DNA of 64,000 bases from positions 8,191,001-8,255,000 of the forward strand of contig NC_092674.1 in NCBI RefSeq assembly GCF_964355755.1. The letters run 5' to 3'. The stretch comes from Antedon mediterranea. Taxonomy: Eukaryota > Echinodermata > Crinoidea > Comatulida > Antedonidae. The translations under genes and the position numbers were made by a program. The notes beneath the pieces are model-generated. The model had not been told where the DNA came from, did not search any database, and saw only the letters and a program-made list of their open reading frames with translations. This document shows, in pieces, positions 26,399-40,086 of this stretch; the stretch's first letter is position 1; each line of letters opens with the position of its first letter.

Positions 26399-28442
26399 GG
26401 ACAGAATTATTGCAAAAATCCCAACGCATTCAACACGTTGTCGTTGCGTTGTGTTTGCGTTGCGTTGAACGGCTTTCAACGTTTAGTTGTTTATTCAACG
26501 AAAGTCATTATCAGCATGTCAAGTAAACAATTAGTTATTTCAACGCTAGCTGCTGCAGCACTAGACTGGCCGATTGCACCGTTGCACGCCTGAACGATCA
26601 GTAACAACAACAGGCAAAATACCTATCGGCAGTCACTACCAGATATTTTAATATAAATAAAATATATATGAAGCTTAGATATATTTTTAAGTATTGAACG
26701 GACAGTTACCAAATAAAACACACAGTGATATTTCCCAGTGTTTAGTGAAGGAAAACATCGAATAATAAGGTCGATGCCAAGTCTAACAGTTAACACTGTA
26801 CTGTAGGCCTTCCGGGGGAAAACACGATCTCACGTCGTAAAATCAAACAACGTGGAAATTACTGACATCAACACACGAGGCCACCACCCTGGTTTCCTCA
26901 AGAAAAACACCACGTGTGTTATGACGTATTTAACGATCGTTAATGACGACGAAGTAATTAATTTTATTTAGGCCTACATTTTTTAGCTGTTCGAGATTCA
27001 AGAGTTAAGTTAAAATATTGTTTCTCTATTTTGGTTTTTATTTTATAATTGTCCCATTGTTTGTTGTAATGTAATTTGAAAGAACTAAAAAATTTGACGT
27101 GTCCGACACCCATGAACCAATTTAAATCTTTATAAATCGAACAACATTACATTTTTAAGTACAAAAAGCGTTTTGAATACGTTAACAATAGAGCGTGTTG
27201 AATGTATTGAACCCGTTGACCGTTCGTTGACGACGTTAAACAATTGAATCCCATAGCGTTGAACGCGTTGAAAACGTTGCGCGTTTTGAAAAGCATCACG
27301 CTGTAAACTGATTAAAATGTTGGCTGTTCGCTCGCATATTCTCGCAACTCCCATCCCATTCATACAGTTTCAGGAGGAGGCCAATATAATTATATTAAGA
27401 AACAAAACAATAGTATGTTAAAGAGAAAACGCCTAAACCTCGCCTGTAATAATATATTGTCTTGCATCAGAATAAAGTGGTTCTTTATTCTGAATTGTTT
27501 GGTTATTCAAATATTTGTGGGTTACACCTTGGCGTGAATAATATGGTATGGCACAGGTTTTGATTTTAAAGAAAACGCCTAACATTGCCTATTGTCATCA
27601 AATTGGTCATTCCTATTTCTTGGTTATTATATTTAACGCTTTTCTCTGCATGGGTTACGTTAGGCATCACAATAATTAATTTATAATATAATACATGATA
27701 ATGATATATTTATGGATAATAATAAAACTAAACGATTTTTTCCCTTTTAATTACGCGTTATTTCATAATGAATGAACTCTTCACCTTTCGATCAGTTCGT
27801 CCCTCACGTCACGAAAAGCATGCGTGAAAAAGACGACGACCATGCTGGATCGTTATGTTGGTGGTGTATTGTTGCCTTCCATGGCGGCGGGTGTAGGCTA
27901 CGTTGTTTTTATAAATAATCGAGAAAAATGTAGTACAGTACTGCGAAGTTTTTAGTTTGGAAATAATTAATTACGATGTGACCTAGCCTCCAAGATTCAC
28001 CGCCGCCTTAACTTTGGTATTTAATACTCCAGTTAATATAGGCACACAGTAATTGAGGACATGACCACTACTTTTAACTGCGATGGCAGACGCGGCTCAT
28101 ATACACACGGGGCCTACTCGTTAGTAGTAGGCCTAGCCTAGTGTAATATATTAAGCTAGGTTTCCGCGGAAAAATACACATTATGTTTGTTTTCTTAAAT
28201 ATTTGTAATACTGTATTTTATACTATTACTACTACTACTAATACACACTGGCAATCTGTAAATACCATACGAATCCGATTGTTCGTTATTTCAACGCAAA
28301 CTCAACGCAACACATTGTGTTGGTTGAATAAACAGTTCAACGAACTCAACACTTTCAACGCCAACGGACAACGCAGTTTCAACGCGTTGTCAACACTTTA
28401 ACAATGCGTTGAATGCGTTCAAAATCTGCAATAATTCTGTCC
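26399..28442. mobile_element. TIR DNA element of about 2 kb with CAACGCGTTGAA-type repeats
   Basis: The ends GGACAGAATTATTGCA (26399-26414) and TGCAATAATTCTGTCC (28427-28442) are perfect inverted repeats. Subterminal and internal clusters of CAACGC/GCGTTG words occur at 26423-26500, 27190-27290 and 28290-28420. A CpG-rich patch (27780-27900) holds a GGCGGCGGG. No transposase domain was recognised. Confidence 0.75.
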
Positions 28443-29000
28443 GGTACTGTAAATACAGTACCAAGCCCTACCAAAAGTGAAAAAAAAATCTGCTGACACT
28501 ACAGGCAATCTGCTACCATGCTACCAACTACAGTATACATCTTGCAAAATGTATGATTGATTGATTGTACAATTAATAAGAATTCTAACTTTTAACTTTA
28601 ATTAATATCTATGACCATTTACTGACCTTCAACAAATAATTACAATTTCAATTGGCTCCAAGGAATGATGAATTAAAGGTTTAATTTAATTGCTTTCTTT
28701 AAATTACTATAAAGTTTTTGTATTAGACTGCTTTAATACGATCAATTGGTACAGAGGATTGCTAGAATTAAAATCTTTAATAAATCATACTACTGTACTG
28801 TATAGTACATGGGTATTTTCAAGAGTGGAAAAGGAGGTTGAAATCATCTTTGAGCATAGAATAGGGCGGCCTAACTAACAAATCAATAAATAGAATCCAT
28901 AAGAATAGCAATTTGCAGTAGACAAAATCTCTTTCTCATGCTCTAAACGGTTGCAGTTTTTACTTAAACAATGAAAGAAATATATGGTTTTATGGGGCTT

Positions 29001-29155
29001 AAAGCTCTGTCTACACTATCAAACTAGTTTGACCAAAAAAAGTCCCCAAATATGATATTGATAGTGATATGCTTAAATATGATAGTGATATGACATCATC
29101 ATGTTCATATATCACATCTTTTTTTATCTGAGTTTGATAGTGTAGACAGAGCTTA
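29001..29155. mobile_element. Hairpin MITE (AAGCTCTGTCTACAC ends), copy 6
   Basis: Both inverted ends are intact (AAAGCTCTGTCTACACTATC and GATAGTGTAGACAGAGCTTA). Confidence 0.9.
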
Positions 29156-29303
29156 AGAAAAATATTGGCTAACTACCCTAAACAAACCAATTCCCCAGCA
29201 ACAGACAATAAGGTAAAGACCATCGTGTTTACAATAATAATAATATTTATTACACATAAAAAATGTTGTATCCATCCTGAAAAGAAAACATAATATCCAT
29301 GTT

Positions 29304-29385
29304 AAACTTGATTCTCATTTGGACGCAACGCAAAGAGTGACCAATCGCAAGCAGCAATGGGCGTCAAAGTGGGAACCAAGCTTTA
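29304..29385. mobile_element. Degraded GGTTCCCACTAG-type MITE
   Basis: Short copy with AACTTGATTCTCATTTGGACGC at left and GTGGGAACCAAGCTTTA at right, most of the interior deleted. Confidence 0.65.
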
Positions 29386-30291
29386 CAACGTGCCACAATG
29401 TACATTGCATTCTTTCGCATCTGTTTAGTCCAATTATTCTTGAACTCCATGGCACAATGCTCCACATTATCAGCAATTTCACAATAATTTGAATGCTAAA
29501 AAAATCAATGCCAATCAAAGCCAGCTTTGAATGGTTAAACCAGCAAAATCAATTTTGAAATGAACGATGAAGTAGAATTATGAATGGAAATGTACAGTAG
29601 AATGGATGGATTGATGAAATTACAATCCAAAATATGTTTATAAATGGATTTGCCTTTACTGTACAGTAAACTGTAGGTTCACAAATTGTGACTCACAGCA
29701 CATAAATTACTATTTATTTACTAAAAATGAAAATGTGTATGCGAAAAAAACATTGCTTAGTCCCTCCTGAGCCTCTAAGGATGGCACGATGGGTTACCTA
29801 TCAACATGTGTTACCGTAGTTTTATTACTACTTAAATAATCGGGAAGGGGGTTGGGCAAAGGACGTGGTTACTGACCTGACCACCACTCTTTATATGTTG
29901 CAGATAAAACGTATGTAGAATAGACCAATCAAAGTAACCAACTTTAATTTAAAAAAAATATATTTCAATGTTGTCATCCAAAAAAAAAATGATGGTTTTA
30001 AGGCATGGTTTGTTAACTGTACCATTTTTGGAGAGAAGTTTTTAATTTTCTACTCTTTGAGTATATCTCACTCTTCGTGGAGAAATGGCATTTGTCAGTT
30101 TATTAAGGTAAGCTAGGCACGAAATAGACAAAAGAATTTTACATTTCTCTCCAATTAAATTGGAAGCTTTAACACTACAGTATACTGTAGTTTAGTAGCT
30201 GGAGGAATTTTTGTTAAAGGAACAATGAGACCTGTATAAAAATAGGAAAGACCCCTTGGTACCCACGATTTTAAAAAAGTCTCTTACCTAG

Positions 30292-30616
30292 GTGAAGGTC
30301 AAAAATAGCCGCATAAAATCTGCACTGGTTGGGGTAAATAATGACAGTTACAATATGGATGAAGCTTCAAATAAAATTGTTAAAATAAGAAAAACTGACA
30401 ATAACATCAACAAAGACCAGAGAGAACATGAGCTGAGCCACATTTATGATATGATCAAAAAGGACACCCGACATCCAGAGGGGGACCACCAGCAGAAAGC
30501 TGAATATCAGGCGAGCAATGGCACGAATCACCGAGCCATGACGAATGAAAGAAGGTCATCACAGAGTCATTTACGTGACCAAGGCTACTACTGTCAAAAT
30601 AGCCGAAATGTAGCGA
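30292..30616 (+). CDS. Isolated plus-strand exon-like open segment, unidentified
   Basis: The segment begins directly after a TCTTACCTAG acceptor and ends at a consensus GTGAGT donor, with 108 open codons between. The frame stays open a further 36 codons past the donor. All three minus-strand frames are closed. The peptide is hydrophilic and rich in Asn, Asp, Lys, His and Gln (IRKTDNNINKDQREHELSHI, DTRHPEGDHQQKAEYQ), with no domain I recognise. It lies antisense inside the Discs-large intron with a repeat copy just upstream (30000-30130). It could be one exon of a nested gene, a transposon-borne fragment, or chance. The acceptor's pyrimidine tract is weak. Confidence 0.3.
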
Positions 30617-33600
30617 GTGAGTACTTGATAATTGGTTTATTGAAAGTTAAATTTTTCATACAATTTTATTTTGAAACCAGACTAGATGAAATTTGTCGAG
30701 AGTATATTATGATTGAAATAGCATAATATAATAATGAGTCTACTAATTAACTAATACCATATTGTACTTAAAACCAAACCTCTGTTGTTATATTATAATC
30801 CAAATTGTGTATGAAACTACAGAATTGATAATGTTATGAGTCAATTCCCAAAGGGTACGCAATTACACCAGCCTGTCATAATATTTATCTCTGTAAACTG
30901 AGAAATTAAGTTGAATATGTTAATGACAGGTGTGTTATTTAAAGCCAGATTTTTAGCTTGACCATGCAGTCTATGTTACAAATAAATTGTAACAGATATT
31001 TACGTTTTACTAGAATATTGCTTTATAAATACTGTATTTGTGGTCAAGAGTGTATTGTGTATACATTTACCAATATGATTAAAATAACAAATGTAGGAGA
31101 TAAACCACACAGTTCACAACAAACCAGACATTGTTAGAGAGGGCGGGGACAGCAATGTTTGGTGGGATTTATCATTGATAGATAAGATTCAGACTGCTTA
31201 TAAATTATGCCTTTAATGTGAGATGAAATATAAAAGTTATCAGAACAATCCTCTACAATAATGGACTGATCCACGAGCCACTCAATCACATCAGCACACT
31301 TCCAACATAACCTACTGTATTACCACTGTCATCATCCATTATTGTAGAGGGATGTTCAGCAGGGAACTTTTATATTTGTATTATACTTTGGGCTATTTTC
31401 GGTTTATCCAGGTAGCTGGGCACAAAATTACACAAACCAGAAATGGTGTTGGTAGACAGACATAAGCCCTTTTCCAGGAAGTGCGAAACAATTACGAAAA
31501 GAAGAATTTTGCGGTAGCTCACCTCCATGATAAATGGGACAGTCCGCTATAGCGCCCTCTCGTAGGACCACTCCCACGTAATACCGTCATCATATCTTTT
31601 TGTATCGTCATATTGACAACACAAAGTTTTTTGAAGAGAAGATTTTCGAATTCCAAGGAAAATAGACTGTTAAGATAAAGCTGTACATTACACATTTAAC
31701 TGTCCATAATGCTCTTTGTACTGCACCATATTTTAATTATGAATTGGTTGTGATACTGTGTACTGTATACAGTACAGTAACTGTCAATCAAAAGACACCA
31801 TACTGATTAAATAGATTTTCAATATGTTTATCTCATAACTAAACATTATTTATACATTTAAAAGTACGTGTTATACAACAACTATTACTCAAAATAAATA
31901 AACACCCATGTGTAGGTAATTAATAAACAATCTGTTAAACCAAGAACAAACTTGACATTTGAAAAATAATCTACAGTATTCAAGTTTGTAAATGAGTATT
32001 GTACACTACTAAAGTGTTCAAGTACAATCAGCATTATTTTACTGTATTGTTAGAGAAACTTTGATTTTAAAAAAACGTACAGTCAATAAAATTGTAATAA
32101 GTATTATTTAGCAGATAAAGGAAAAGAGACAAGGGGCAAATTTCCTAACTGTAGGTTTAATACCTAATCTGATTTTTACATTGACGTCCAGCCAGTGATA
32201 CCCACAGCATTGTCATTTTTCAGCAATTTGGCTTTCGATTTAAATAAATAAAATTTCATCCATTTTAAAAGGAAACTGTTCACTTTACAGAATAATACAG
32301 GTAACTGTATATCTTCAATTAAATGCTAGTTACAAACTGACAATTGGGCTTGTTGAATTCATACTAGGAAATAATACAACACTATTGTTTTTGCATTACC
32401 TGTCAACAAGAACAATCTACAGTACTACTGTACTCCTGATTTTGTGTCTATTATAATCCCTCTGAAAAGTGTTTGTTCAGATATAAGAGAACACCCTACA
32501 ATCAAGGGAAGACTAATAGTATGATATACAGTACAGAAGCCTAATCTTGACTTAGAAAATAGTCTATACTTGGAAAATAACCAAGACCAGTATCAAAATA
32601 GTTGCATTCAAGTCTCTCTCAATGCATGTAAAGTAATTAGACAGAGCAAGCAAAATGGCATGTGGGGTAGTCATTTTAAATAGGGTTGTTGTAATGTTAT
32701 GGACCTGCCAAGTGGCAGATGACAAGGTACAGTACAGTAGGTAGTTGTTGCAGCAGGGAATAATTTCGCCAGTGTAGCATAGCAAAAAGCTATACAAAAC
32801 AACCTTTTTGCTACAGATTTTTTAATTTGTGTAGCAAAAAATACAATACAAAACTATGTTTCTCGACTCAAAAATCAGTTTGATTAGCAATATTATTGCT
32901 AAACAAAATTTAAAAATGAAATTTTCCCCTCTGCAGTCACTGATATACTGTAGGTGGTCAACTGAAATGTCATGATTACAGTAGTTGAGGCAAAAAAATG
33001 ACATACATGGGTAGTCGCTATTATTATAGTTTAAAATACAGTATCCTCATTTTTTATAAAAGCGTACTGTAGCAGCACATCTCATCTCTGTTTGAAACTG
33101 TTGTACCGTACTATTTTTCATCTTGTATTATAACATCATTATTAATGGCGAATCGTAAATTATTCAGAAAATTCTAAGTTTGGTTATAAAAACGAGTCTG
33201 TGTTTTCCCTAAAGAGCAACCCATCATAACGTCTTCATAAATGCTGAAAACGGCTAACACTTCCATACATTATAATTATATTTGTAACCTCCTTTAACTA
33301 CAGATCCACGCTGATGCGTAATATTTTTTATTTTTAGAGCTTTGTATTAAAAAGGCACACAGCATTATGAATTCACAACATTATATCTTTTATCACAATC
33401 CGAAAAGCAACGGTTTATCGCAATATTGAATGAGCAATTACTTGTTATCAAAGTCTGTTATTTAGCAGTGAGAAGTCCGTTGGTAGAAGCATTTATTCAT
33501 AAACCGACAACCATATTATATGTCTAAATATAATACAATTCATAGATATCGTACTGTACTCATCAAAAATGGCGAAAAATACACAAACTAAAAGTACTGT

Positions 33601-34372
33601 TAGTAGTCTGTACTGTAAGTGCTAGCTTTACCTGGATAAACAAACATTAGCCTATTCTCTCTGAAAAAGAGAGCTAGTGTACAAGTCGAATATATTAAAT
33701 GTTATAAAAAACCAGAGGGGGGGGGGGAAGGGGAATGGTTAAATATTTTTTCGCTCATTACATTCAATACAAAATATGTATACTCTTTCTATTTGAATTA
33801 AATTAACTTTATAAAATTCAATATTTTGTTAGAATTTCGTGAACTGGTCAATATGAATATGATCATTCAAATAATCCATATTTTTCTCTGAGGTTTAACA
33901 ACAAATTGGCAGTTATTTATTATAGCATTCCATCACTCACAATTTAGTGTTTTTAATACGTTTATTTTTTTAATAGTTTATTATTACTGAAAATGTAACT
34001 GTTCATTATATAAATATTTCATCATAGAAAATTATTGATAAAACTGTTAAAATCCACAGATTTTAACTATTCAAGGATTTAAAGTCAATCTATCTGATCC
34101 AAAGCATTGTTAATATGTATTTTATGAACATAAAATGATCAACGTTGCAATAAAAACTGTCCTTGTGCCTTCATTCATTTCATATACCATAAGTAACTGA
34201 CGTCAACTGTTCATTATTGAAACCACATAAAAAGCTTCAATCAAGAGAGAATGCTCAATGAAATATCAGTGCATTGTGTTAAGCTTAACAAATTTAACAA
34301 ACTGCATAATTTAATAACAGAACACATAGCCTTTGAAAGGTTAACAGATCAGTCATGGCAGTACCGTAGACA

Positions 34373-34390
34373 CCCCCCCCCCCCCCCCAT
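34373..34390. repeat. Poly-C tract
   Basis: An almost pure run of C. A matching poly-G run is at about 33717-33728. Confidence 0.95.
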
Positions 34391-34543
34391 TTACTGTACA
34401 CACTGTTGGGCCCAGGGCTGCTCCAGGGTCAGGTCGAATTGTTACTCACAGTATTCACTGTATTTAGGCAGGCCCAACTTACAGTATATTGAAGCACCTT
34501 CCTCTGGTGGTCTGTAGCTCAAACCGTAATGTAAATGTTGTCT

Positions 34544-34689
34544 AAAAGCTCTGTCTAAACAATCAAACTGATGTGCCATGTGCCCATGGTACTGTACTGT
34601 ATGGACATCATGACATCATCATATCCCATACAGGGTATTTCAGAACACTTTTTTTTTGTCAGACTAGTTTGATAGTGTAGACAGAGCTT
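34544..34689. mobile_element. Hairpin MITE (AAGCTCTGTCTACAC ends), copy 7
   Basis: AAAGCTCTGTCTAAACAATCAAACT at left faces AGTTTGATAGTGTAGACAGAGCTT at right. Confidence 0.85.
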
Positions 34690-34933
34690 CACGGGTTTAA
34701 TTGAGGTCTAGTTTTTCTAGTAAATCATTTTGTTAGGGTATGTTTTACAAAATTTGGGTGCATTTACTGTACGTAAATTGAATGATTTTAATGGCTATCC
34801 ATCTGCATAGCATAGCATTGTGGAAAGATGACAAAGAGACAAATTTGCAGGGTACAATACACACTAGCCATTTTTCATTGTCAAGTGATAAACAACAGAT
34901 ATATTGCAAATCATTCTATTTTTTCTTACTTAC

Positions 34934-35014
34934 TTACAAAATTTGATAAATTGTTATCGGGACTAGATTCATATATTTTGTGGTTCGTCTGGTGCCATCG
35001 GCAAGTTCCGAGTG
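34934..35014 (-). CDS. dlg1: Possible 81-nt cassette exon of Discs-large
   Basis: On the minus strand a pyrimidine-rich acceptor (CATTTTTTTAG) is followed by 81 nt and a strong donor, TGTAA|GTAAGTAAG. Entered in phase 1, as left by the L27 exon, the segment is open for 26 codons and leaves in phase 1. It would therefore insert 27 residues, including LGTCRWHQTN and YESSPDNNLSN, without shifting frame. The donor lies in a GTAA tandem repeat, so neighbouring donors 4 nt either side could be used and would shift frame. An open frame of this length arises by chance in roughly a third of cases, and I do not recognise the peptide, so this is a candidate only. Inclusion would split helix 3 of the L27 domain. 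Confidence 0.3.
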   Translation of the reverse strand, partial: HSELADGTRRTTKYMNLVPITIYQIL

Positions 35015-38000
35015 CTAAAAAAATGTCATAACACAGCCATACAGCCGTACTACTGTAGATGTCCACTCATACTCACGTTAGACAACTTTATACGATCATA
35101 ACAAGTTGTTTTTATAAATGTTTACTAACTGTATATTCAACTACCATCAAAACAGTGCGACAGAAGAAAATAATGATCATTGCCAAAGTATGTCAAATTC
35201 AAAAGAATACCTTGATTCAATGAACAAAGTGCCCTCAGGTTAATATTATTGATTTACCATCGTACAGGTAAATCTTTTGAACTGAAGCCAGGTGAATTTT
35301 AGTATCAAAATACTTTCCCTCAGGGAAAAGTTTCTGTATTTCCTATATATCAATTGTTTATCTACTGTAGCATTTAAAAAATTCCTATCAATTTTTCAGG
35401 ACATATTTTGAGATGCCAAAACCTGTTCCTTCAATGTGTTTCAGTGCTACTGTACTGTATCTTATTTTTTTAAAGAGGCGGAAGGGGGTTGTAATGCAGT
35501 TAACATACTGTACATGATTGTGTGTTGTACAAGATTTTTCATACAGGAATATACTATAGTAAACTGTAGATTCATTATATTATTTCCTCATCCTTTGGTT
35601 TGTATATTTATTATTTGTAATATTTCCATAATTTCATCCACGTATAGTACAGCTCCTAATAAAAATCTTTGTCAATTTTCTATCACCTAAACTAAAAGTT
35701 ATGGTATTGCAAGTCTCGTTTCGGGTCCATTCTATAGTCGCTGCACATACAGTATAGGCTGGCTGCTACTGTACATCAGTACTTCTATGAATGGATGGCT
35801 AGTTGGTGACATTTACTGTACAGTACAAGAACGCTCGTTGATCATACCCAGTACCTTTTTGGTTTTATAATCAATCGGGAAACCACCTCACGACGTTGAT
35901 ACAGTGGGCCAGTATCAAATGGCTTTATGTCAGTAATAATACTTAGGCACTTACTGTACAAATTACACTTACACTGTTAAAATTCCATTACTAATATTGA
36001 AACATTTTTTATACTAACCATACAGAATGACCCTTAACAGTTTCAACTTGGTGGCCTTGCTTAAAACATTATTGATTATTTCATCCCATAGTTGTTGTTG
36101 AATATACCCTAAGCATGTACAATGTTGTGATTGCAGCTGGGCTAGCCAGTGACAATTAATCAACATGATAATTAAACAACTTTCAATTTTCAATACCTTT
36201 TACAGTTCAAATTAACTACAGCTATTAAAGCATAAAAGATGAAGTGGATTTATCATTAATATATGTTGATATAAATGTATAGTATTTTTCTCTGTAAAAG
36301 ACTTTAAGTGAACGTAAATGAATAGCAAGAACATACAGTGTTCTGTGTTTACATACTGTACACTATGTACCATGCAATTGTAAGACATTTTAATTTGGAG
36401 CACTGCAGAACAAATTATTAGCAATTAAAACAGTTATAGGCCTACAGTAACTGCCCTTTCTCATCCAAACCACAATGTTGTATTTTAATCACCTTACCCA
36501 AAGCTGTACTACAGTATACATACAGTAAAATACTACTTTCAGTACAGTACATACAGTACTGTATCATCAACTATCAATTTTCAAATGAAATACTCTACTG
36601 TACATACTGTATAATTACTATATGTATCCACAACTTTCCATTGTTAATTATTGACTTATGGCAAAAATGCACATCATTTAATCCCTGCAATCAAAACAAA
36701 ACAAAACTAAAAGCCTGATCTATTAAACCACAATGACAAACAAACTGAAATTGCTACAATTATGGTTTTGCTGACAAACTAAGTGCATACCAATTAGTAC
36801 TGAACGACTACGGCATGGTAATTCACATTATGGTATAGTGGAAAATCTCAATTATTATTTATACTGTAGCCCCTTATTGTAGCTGAATGCACCTACAGTG
36901 TAGGCTACGCTATTTTCACATTGCACCTAGATTCGGTGCGGTGTCCTGAGAAAAATATCGTGGACAATGCGTTCAGTGGGAAAGAATAGGTTCCTTCATA
37001 CCAAATTAGAACAATTTGAATCCGTACCTGATTTGGGCTCAGAATTCATAGCGTTCAAAAAACATTTGTTTAGGAAATTGATACAATATTTTTTTTCGTC
37101 CAATCAGCAGTGAGCATGAATGACCTCACTTGACAACTTGAAAACACGCTCAGTTTGAAAATTATGGTTTGTATTTTTTTGTAGAGTGATATTTTAAATT
37201 ATGGGAAACAGAAATCTAGAAAAAAGGTCACTAGCTCGTTTTTGCATTTTAACAACAACAAAAGCTTCTTTTTGCTAAATTATTACGATTCATCCTCACC
37301 CCCTTCTCACGCCCTATTCATTCATTGATAGATTCCACAATATTACTGTACAGTTATTCCATGATCCTTTTAATAAAGTTGTAATGCAAAATCTTAATTC
37401 ATTACTCTTAATGCAGTTAATGCATTGGTTACATGCACATCTTAGCTACTCATGCTAAGTAAGAAATCTTAAATATGTGACCCTAACCTACATAAGATGA
37501 CCTTCAGAATGTAAAAATATATTTTATAATATATTTGTGAACATAATTTAGATTCACTTGCGTTTTCACTGTAGAAAAAGCATTGTTAAACAGACAATTT
37601 GTTTTACATGAAAATCAATTTTATACTTAGAAATTCATTTAAAAATTATTGATTAAAAGCTTATGGGATAATTTCCACAAATGCCATAAAATAATATTGA
37701 CTCAAAATTAAATATTATTGGATATTTTATGACATAATTAAACTGCAAATGACAGTTCAAATAATGATATTTATTCTTTATTTTGACTGGATGAAGAAAA
37801 TTGTGCAAATTTTAAAATGTGAAGTAATTTAGTTTTAGCAGATCTACTGTTAAAGTGTTTATACAACATACTGTATCTTATCTTATGGTTCTAAGAATAT
37901 ACTACAGTATAGGCCTATGTTGTGAATATTGTATCTTTGAGGAGTAGGTTTCTTTTAGTCCTGCAGCAGTGCAAGAAGACAAAAACTATATCAAAGTACA

Positions 38001-40086
38001 GTGACTGTACTTTAAATTGAAAAATTGAAAAATTAAAAATCTTTCATCAAGTGGTTTATGGACTATACCATTTATGGAGAGGGGTGTAAAATGAATGTTT
38101 ACTTTTTAGAGTTACATAGTACAGTAATTTGCTCTTCAATGAGAATGTGCTATTGTCAGTTTATCAAAGTACAATAGTCTACGCTCGCGCTAACCGCTCG
38201 CCAATTCGCCAATGGCGACTGGAGTCTCCATTTGGCGAAAATAATTATTGCCTTGTTCGCCAAATTGGCGAAAATACATTTCCAAGCCTAGGCCTAGCCT
38301 GGTCGGCGTGAATTCTTATGGGAGCGAGAATTCGCCACACTTCGGTACTTTCTGACTCGGGTACACTTTTTACCACCACAGCATTTTATGTGACAACGTC
38401 ACGATCGCCGTGTTCACTTTTTTAGTTCTGTTTAAACATGCGCAGAGTGTGCCTCGATGACGTTTTAATGACACACAGTTAGTGTGATTGGTTCGTGGCC
38501 AGCCGTCGTCGACGTGATGATGAGCGAATAAAAGGGGAAGTCCCTATTCTTCGACGTAGAAAATGAACTTCGAGAAGAAAATGTAAACAGAAACATGTGG
38601 ACGAATACTTCCGTAAACGAGGCTGTTCTGTTATTTAAAAAGAGGAATTTTAAATTTAACAAAGTAATTACCTCAATAGTATAATGTTAACATGTTTAAT
38701 TTTATTTCCCTTTCGATTAATTATTCTAACCGAAAGTTGCGCTTTAAATTGAATAGCTAAGAAACAGCTTATACGGCAACGGCCACCCTGGCCAAAGCGC
38801 GTTTCGGCCGCCTACATAGAATGGGTTACGGCCGCTGCATAGCAAATTAAAAGCTTCTTAAATTTCTGCGGTACATTTCTTGTTTTATATAATAGATTGA
38901 TAAATATTCCACTTATTAAATAATTTAATAAATCGGTAAAATTGACGTTTCGAAGCAACTATTCCATGATGAGAGGCGACATTTTTCGACATGCCTCGTG
39001 TGCGGCGAAGACTAGTTCAGAAAATGGAACAGTCCACTGCGGGGGTTATCCAATCATTAATTAACGCGCTAATACATGCATACCATGCAAATTGCCTGGG
39101 CGACGGTAATTTAGTAATAAGCGGAGAACTGAATCCCCCTTATGGAAAATGGTAAACACTGATATTTATGGTAGGGATTATTTTTTTCAGGGGTTGGTCT
39201 TGTTGGCCTTTTCGCACGAGGTCCACGCAAAGTCAAATAAAACGATGTGTTTTATCAAACAGAAATATAAATTAGCTTCAATTCAATACTAAATTAGCCA
39301 GATTTTGATAATGATAAAGACTCAAAAATTCAATTTTTATCGTTAAAATTGACATTTGAGGCGGATGTACATAATAATAATAACCGATTTACATATCAAA
39401 ATAAAGAGTATTTAAAGCCTGATAACATGCAACAAAAATTACTCCACCACCTATTATGGACCTCGTGCGATCGGGTGCGAAAATGGGTAGGTGTTTTCCA
39501 AAGTTATTTTTAGCGCGCGGATTTCGGCTCGCCGGCTTTTGTACCTCATTTTTAACTCGCGTTTTCTATTAAAATATTTAATAAACATAGATTATAAATA
39601 TATAAATATAATCCCTTAAACAAGATCTTTCCAGGCATATACAGTAATTTTTATTCTCATGGGTACATAAGAAATAGTATATTTTTAACTTCAAAGACAC
39701 GTCACTTTTTGAAATTTCATGAACGTGTTAAAATCGCGGTAACGAAAATCAGGTTCATTGGGATACCTAATAATAATATAAATGTAAAAGAAATAAAAAT
39801 TTTTAAAAATACATGCATTATTTATTTAATAAACATTTTTTCGAATTTTTATGGTTTTTTAAATTTGGCTAAAGGATTTTTAATTTGGCTAATGTTTTTC
39901 AAAACCTTTTGCCATTTTGGCGAACGAAAATTTGACCTTAGCGCGAGCGTAGAATAGTTATACTGTAGTACTGTAGGTACTGAACGCACTATCATTTCAA
40001 TTTGTATTTTTATCAACAATTAATCTGTCCCCAGCAGCTGTTCTTTCTTAATGTACAGAATGAATGAATGAAAATAACATACATAC
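35015..40086 (-). other. Part of the 35-kb Discs-large intron, proximal to the L27 exon
   Basis: Apart from the 38178-39953 element this 5-kb stretch is AT-rich, with dense ACTGTACAGT-type palindromes at 35.4-36.9 kb and no supported gene. Confidence 0.6.
38178..39953. mobile_element. TIR DNA element of 1.78 kb with ATAG target duplication
   Basis: Perfect 16-bp inverted ends TCTACGCTCGCGCTAA (38178-38193 and 39938-39953) are flanked on both sides by ATAG. Subterminal GCCAA/TTGGCGAA motifs are repeated. The interior has CpG-rich patches (38480-38850, 38940-39130) and no convincing transposase. Confidence 0.8.

Larger units (their letters stand above)
12591..34933 (-). other. Central part of the 35-kb Discs-large intron
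   Basis: Between the two candidate cassette exons. It holds the minisatellite, four hairpin MITEs, several TIR elements and the isolated plus-strand open segment. Outside the entries listed, no coding exon of Discs-large or another gene was supported. Confidence 0.6.

Noticed and set aside
27130-27363. 77-codon minus-strand frame in the 2-kb TIR element
   Set aside because: Much of it translates CAACGCGTTG-type repeats, and no transposase motif is present.
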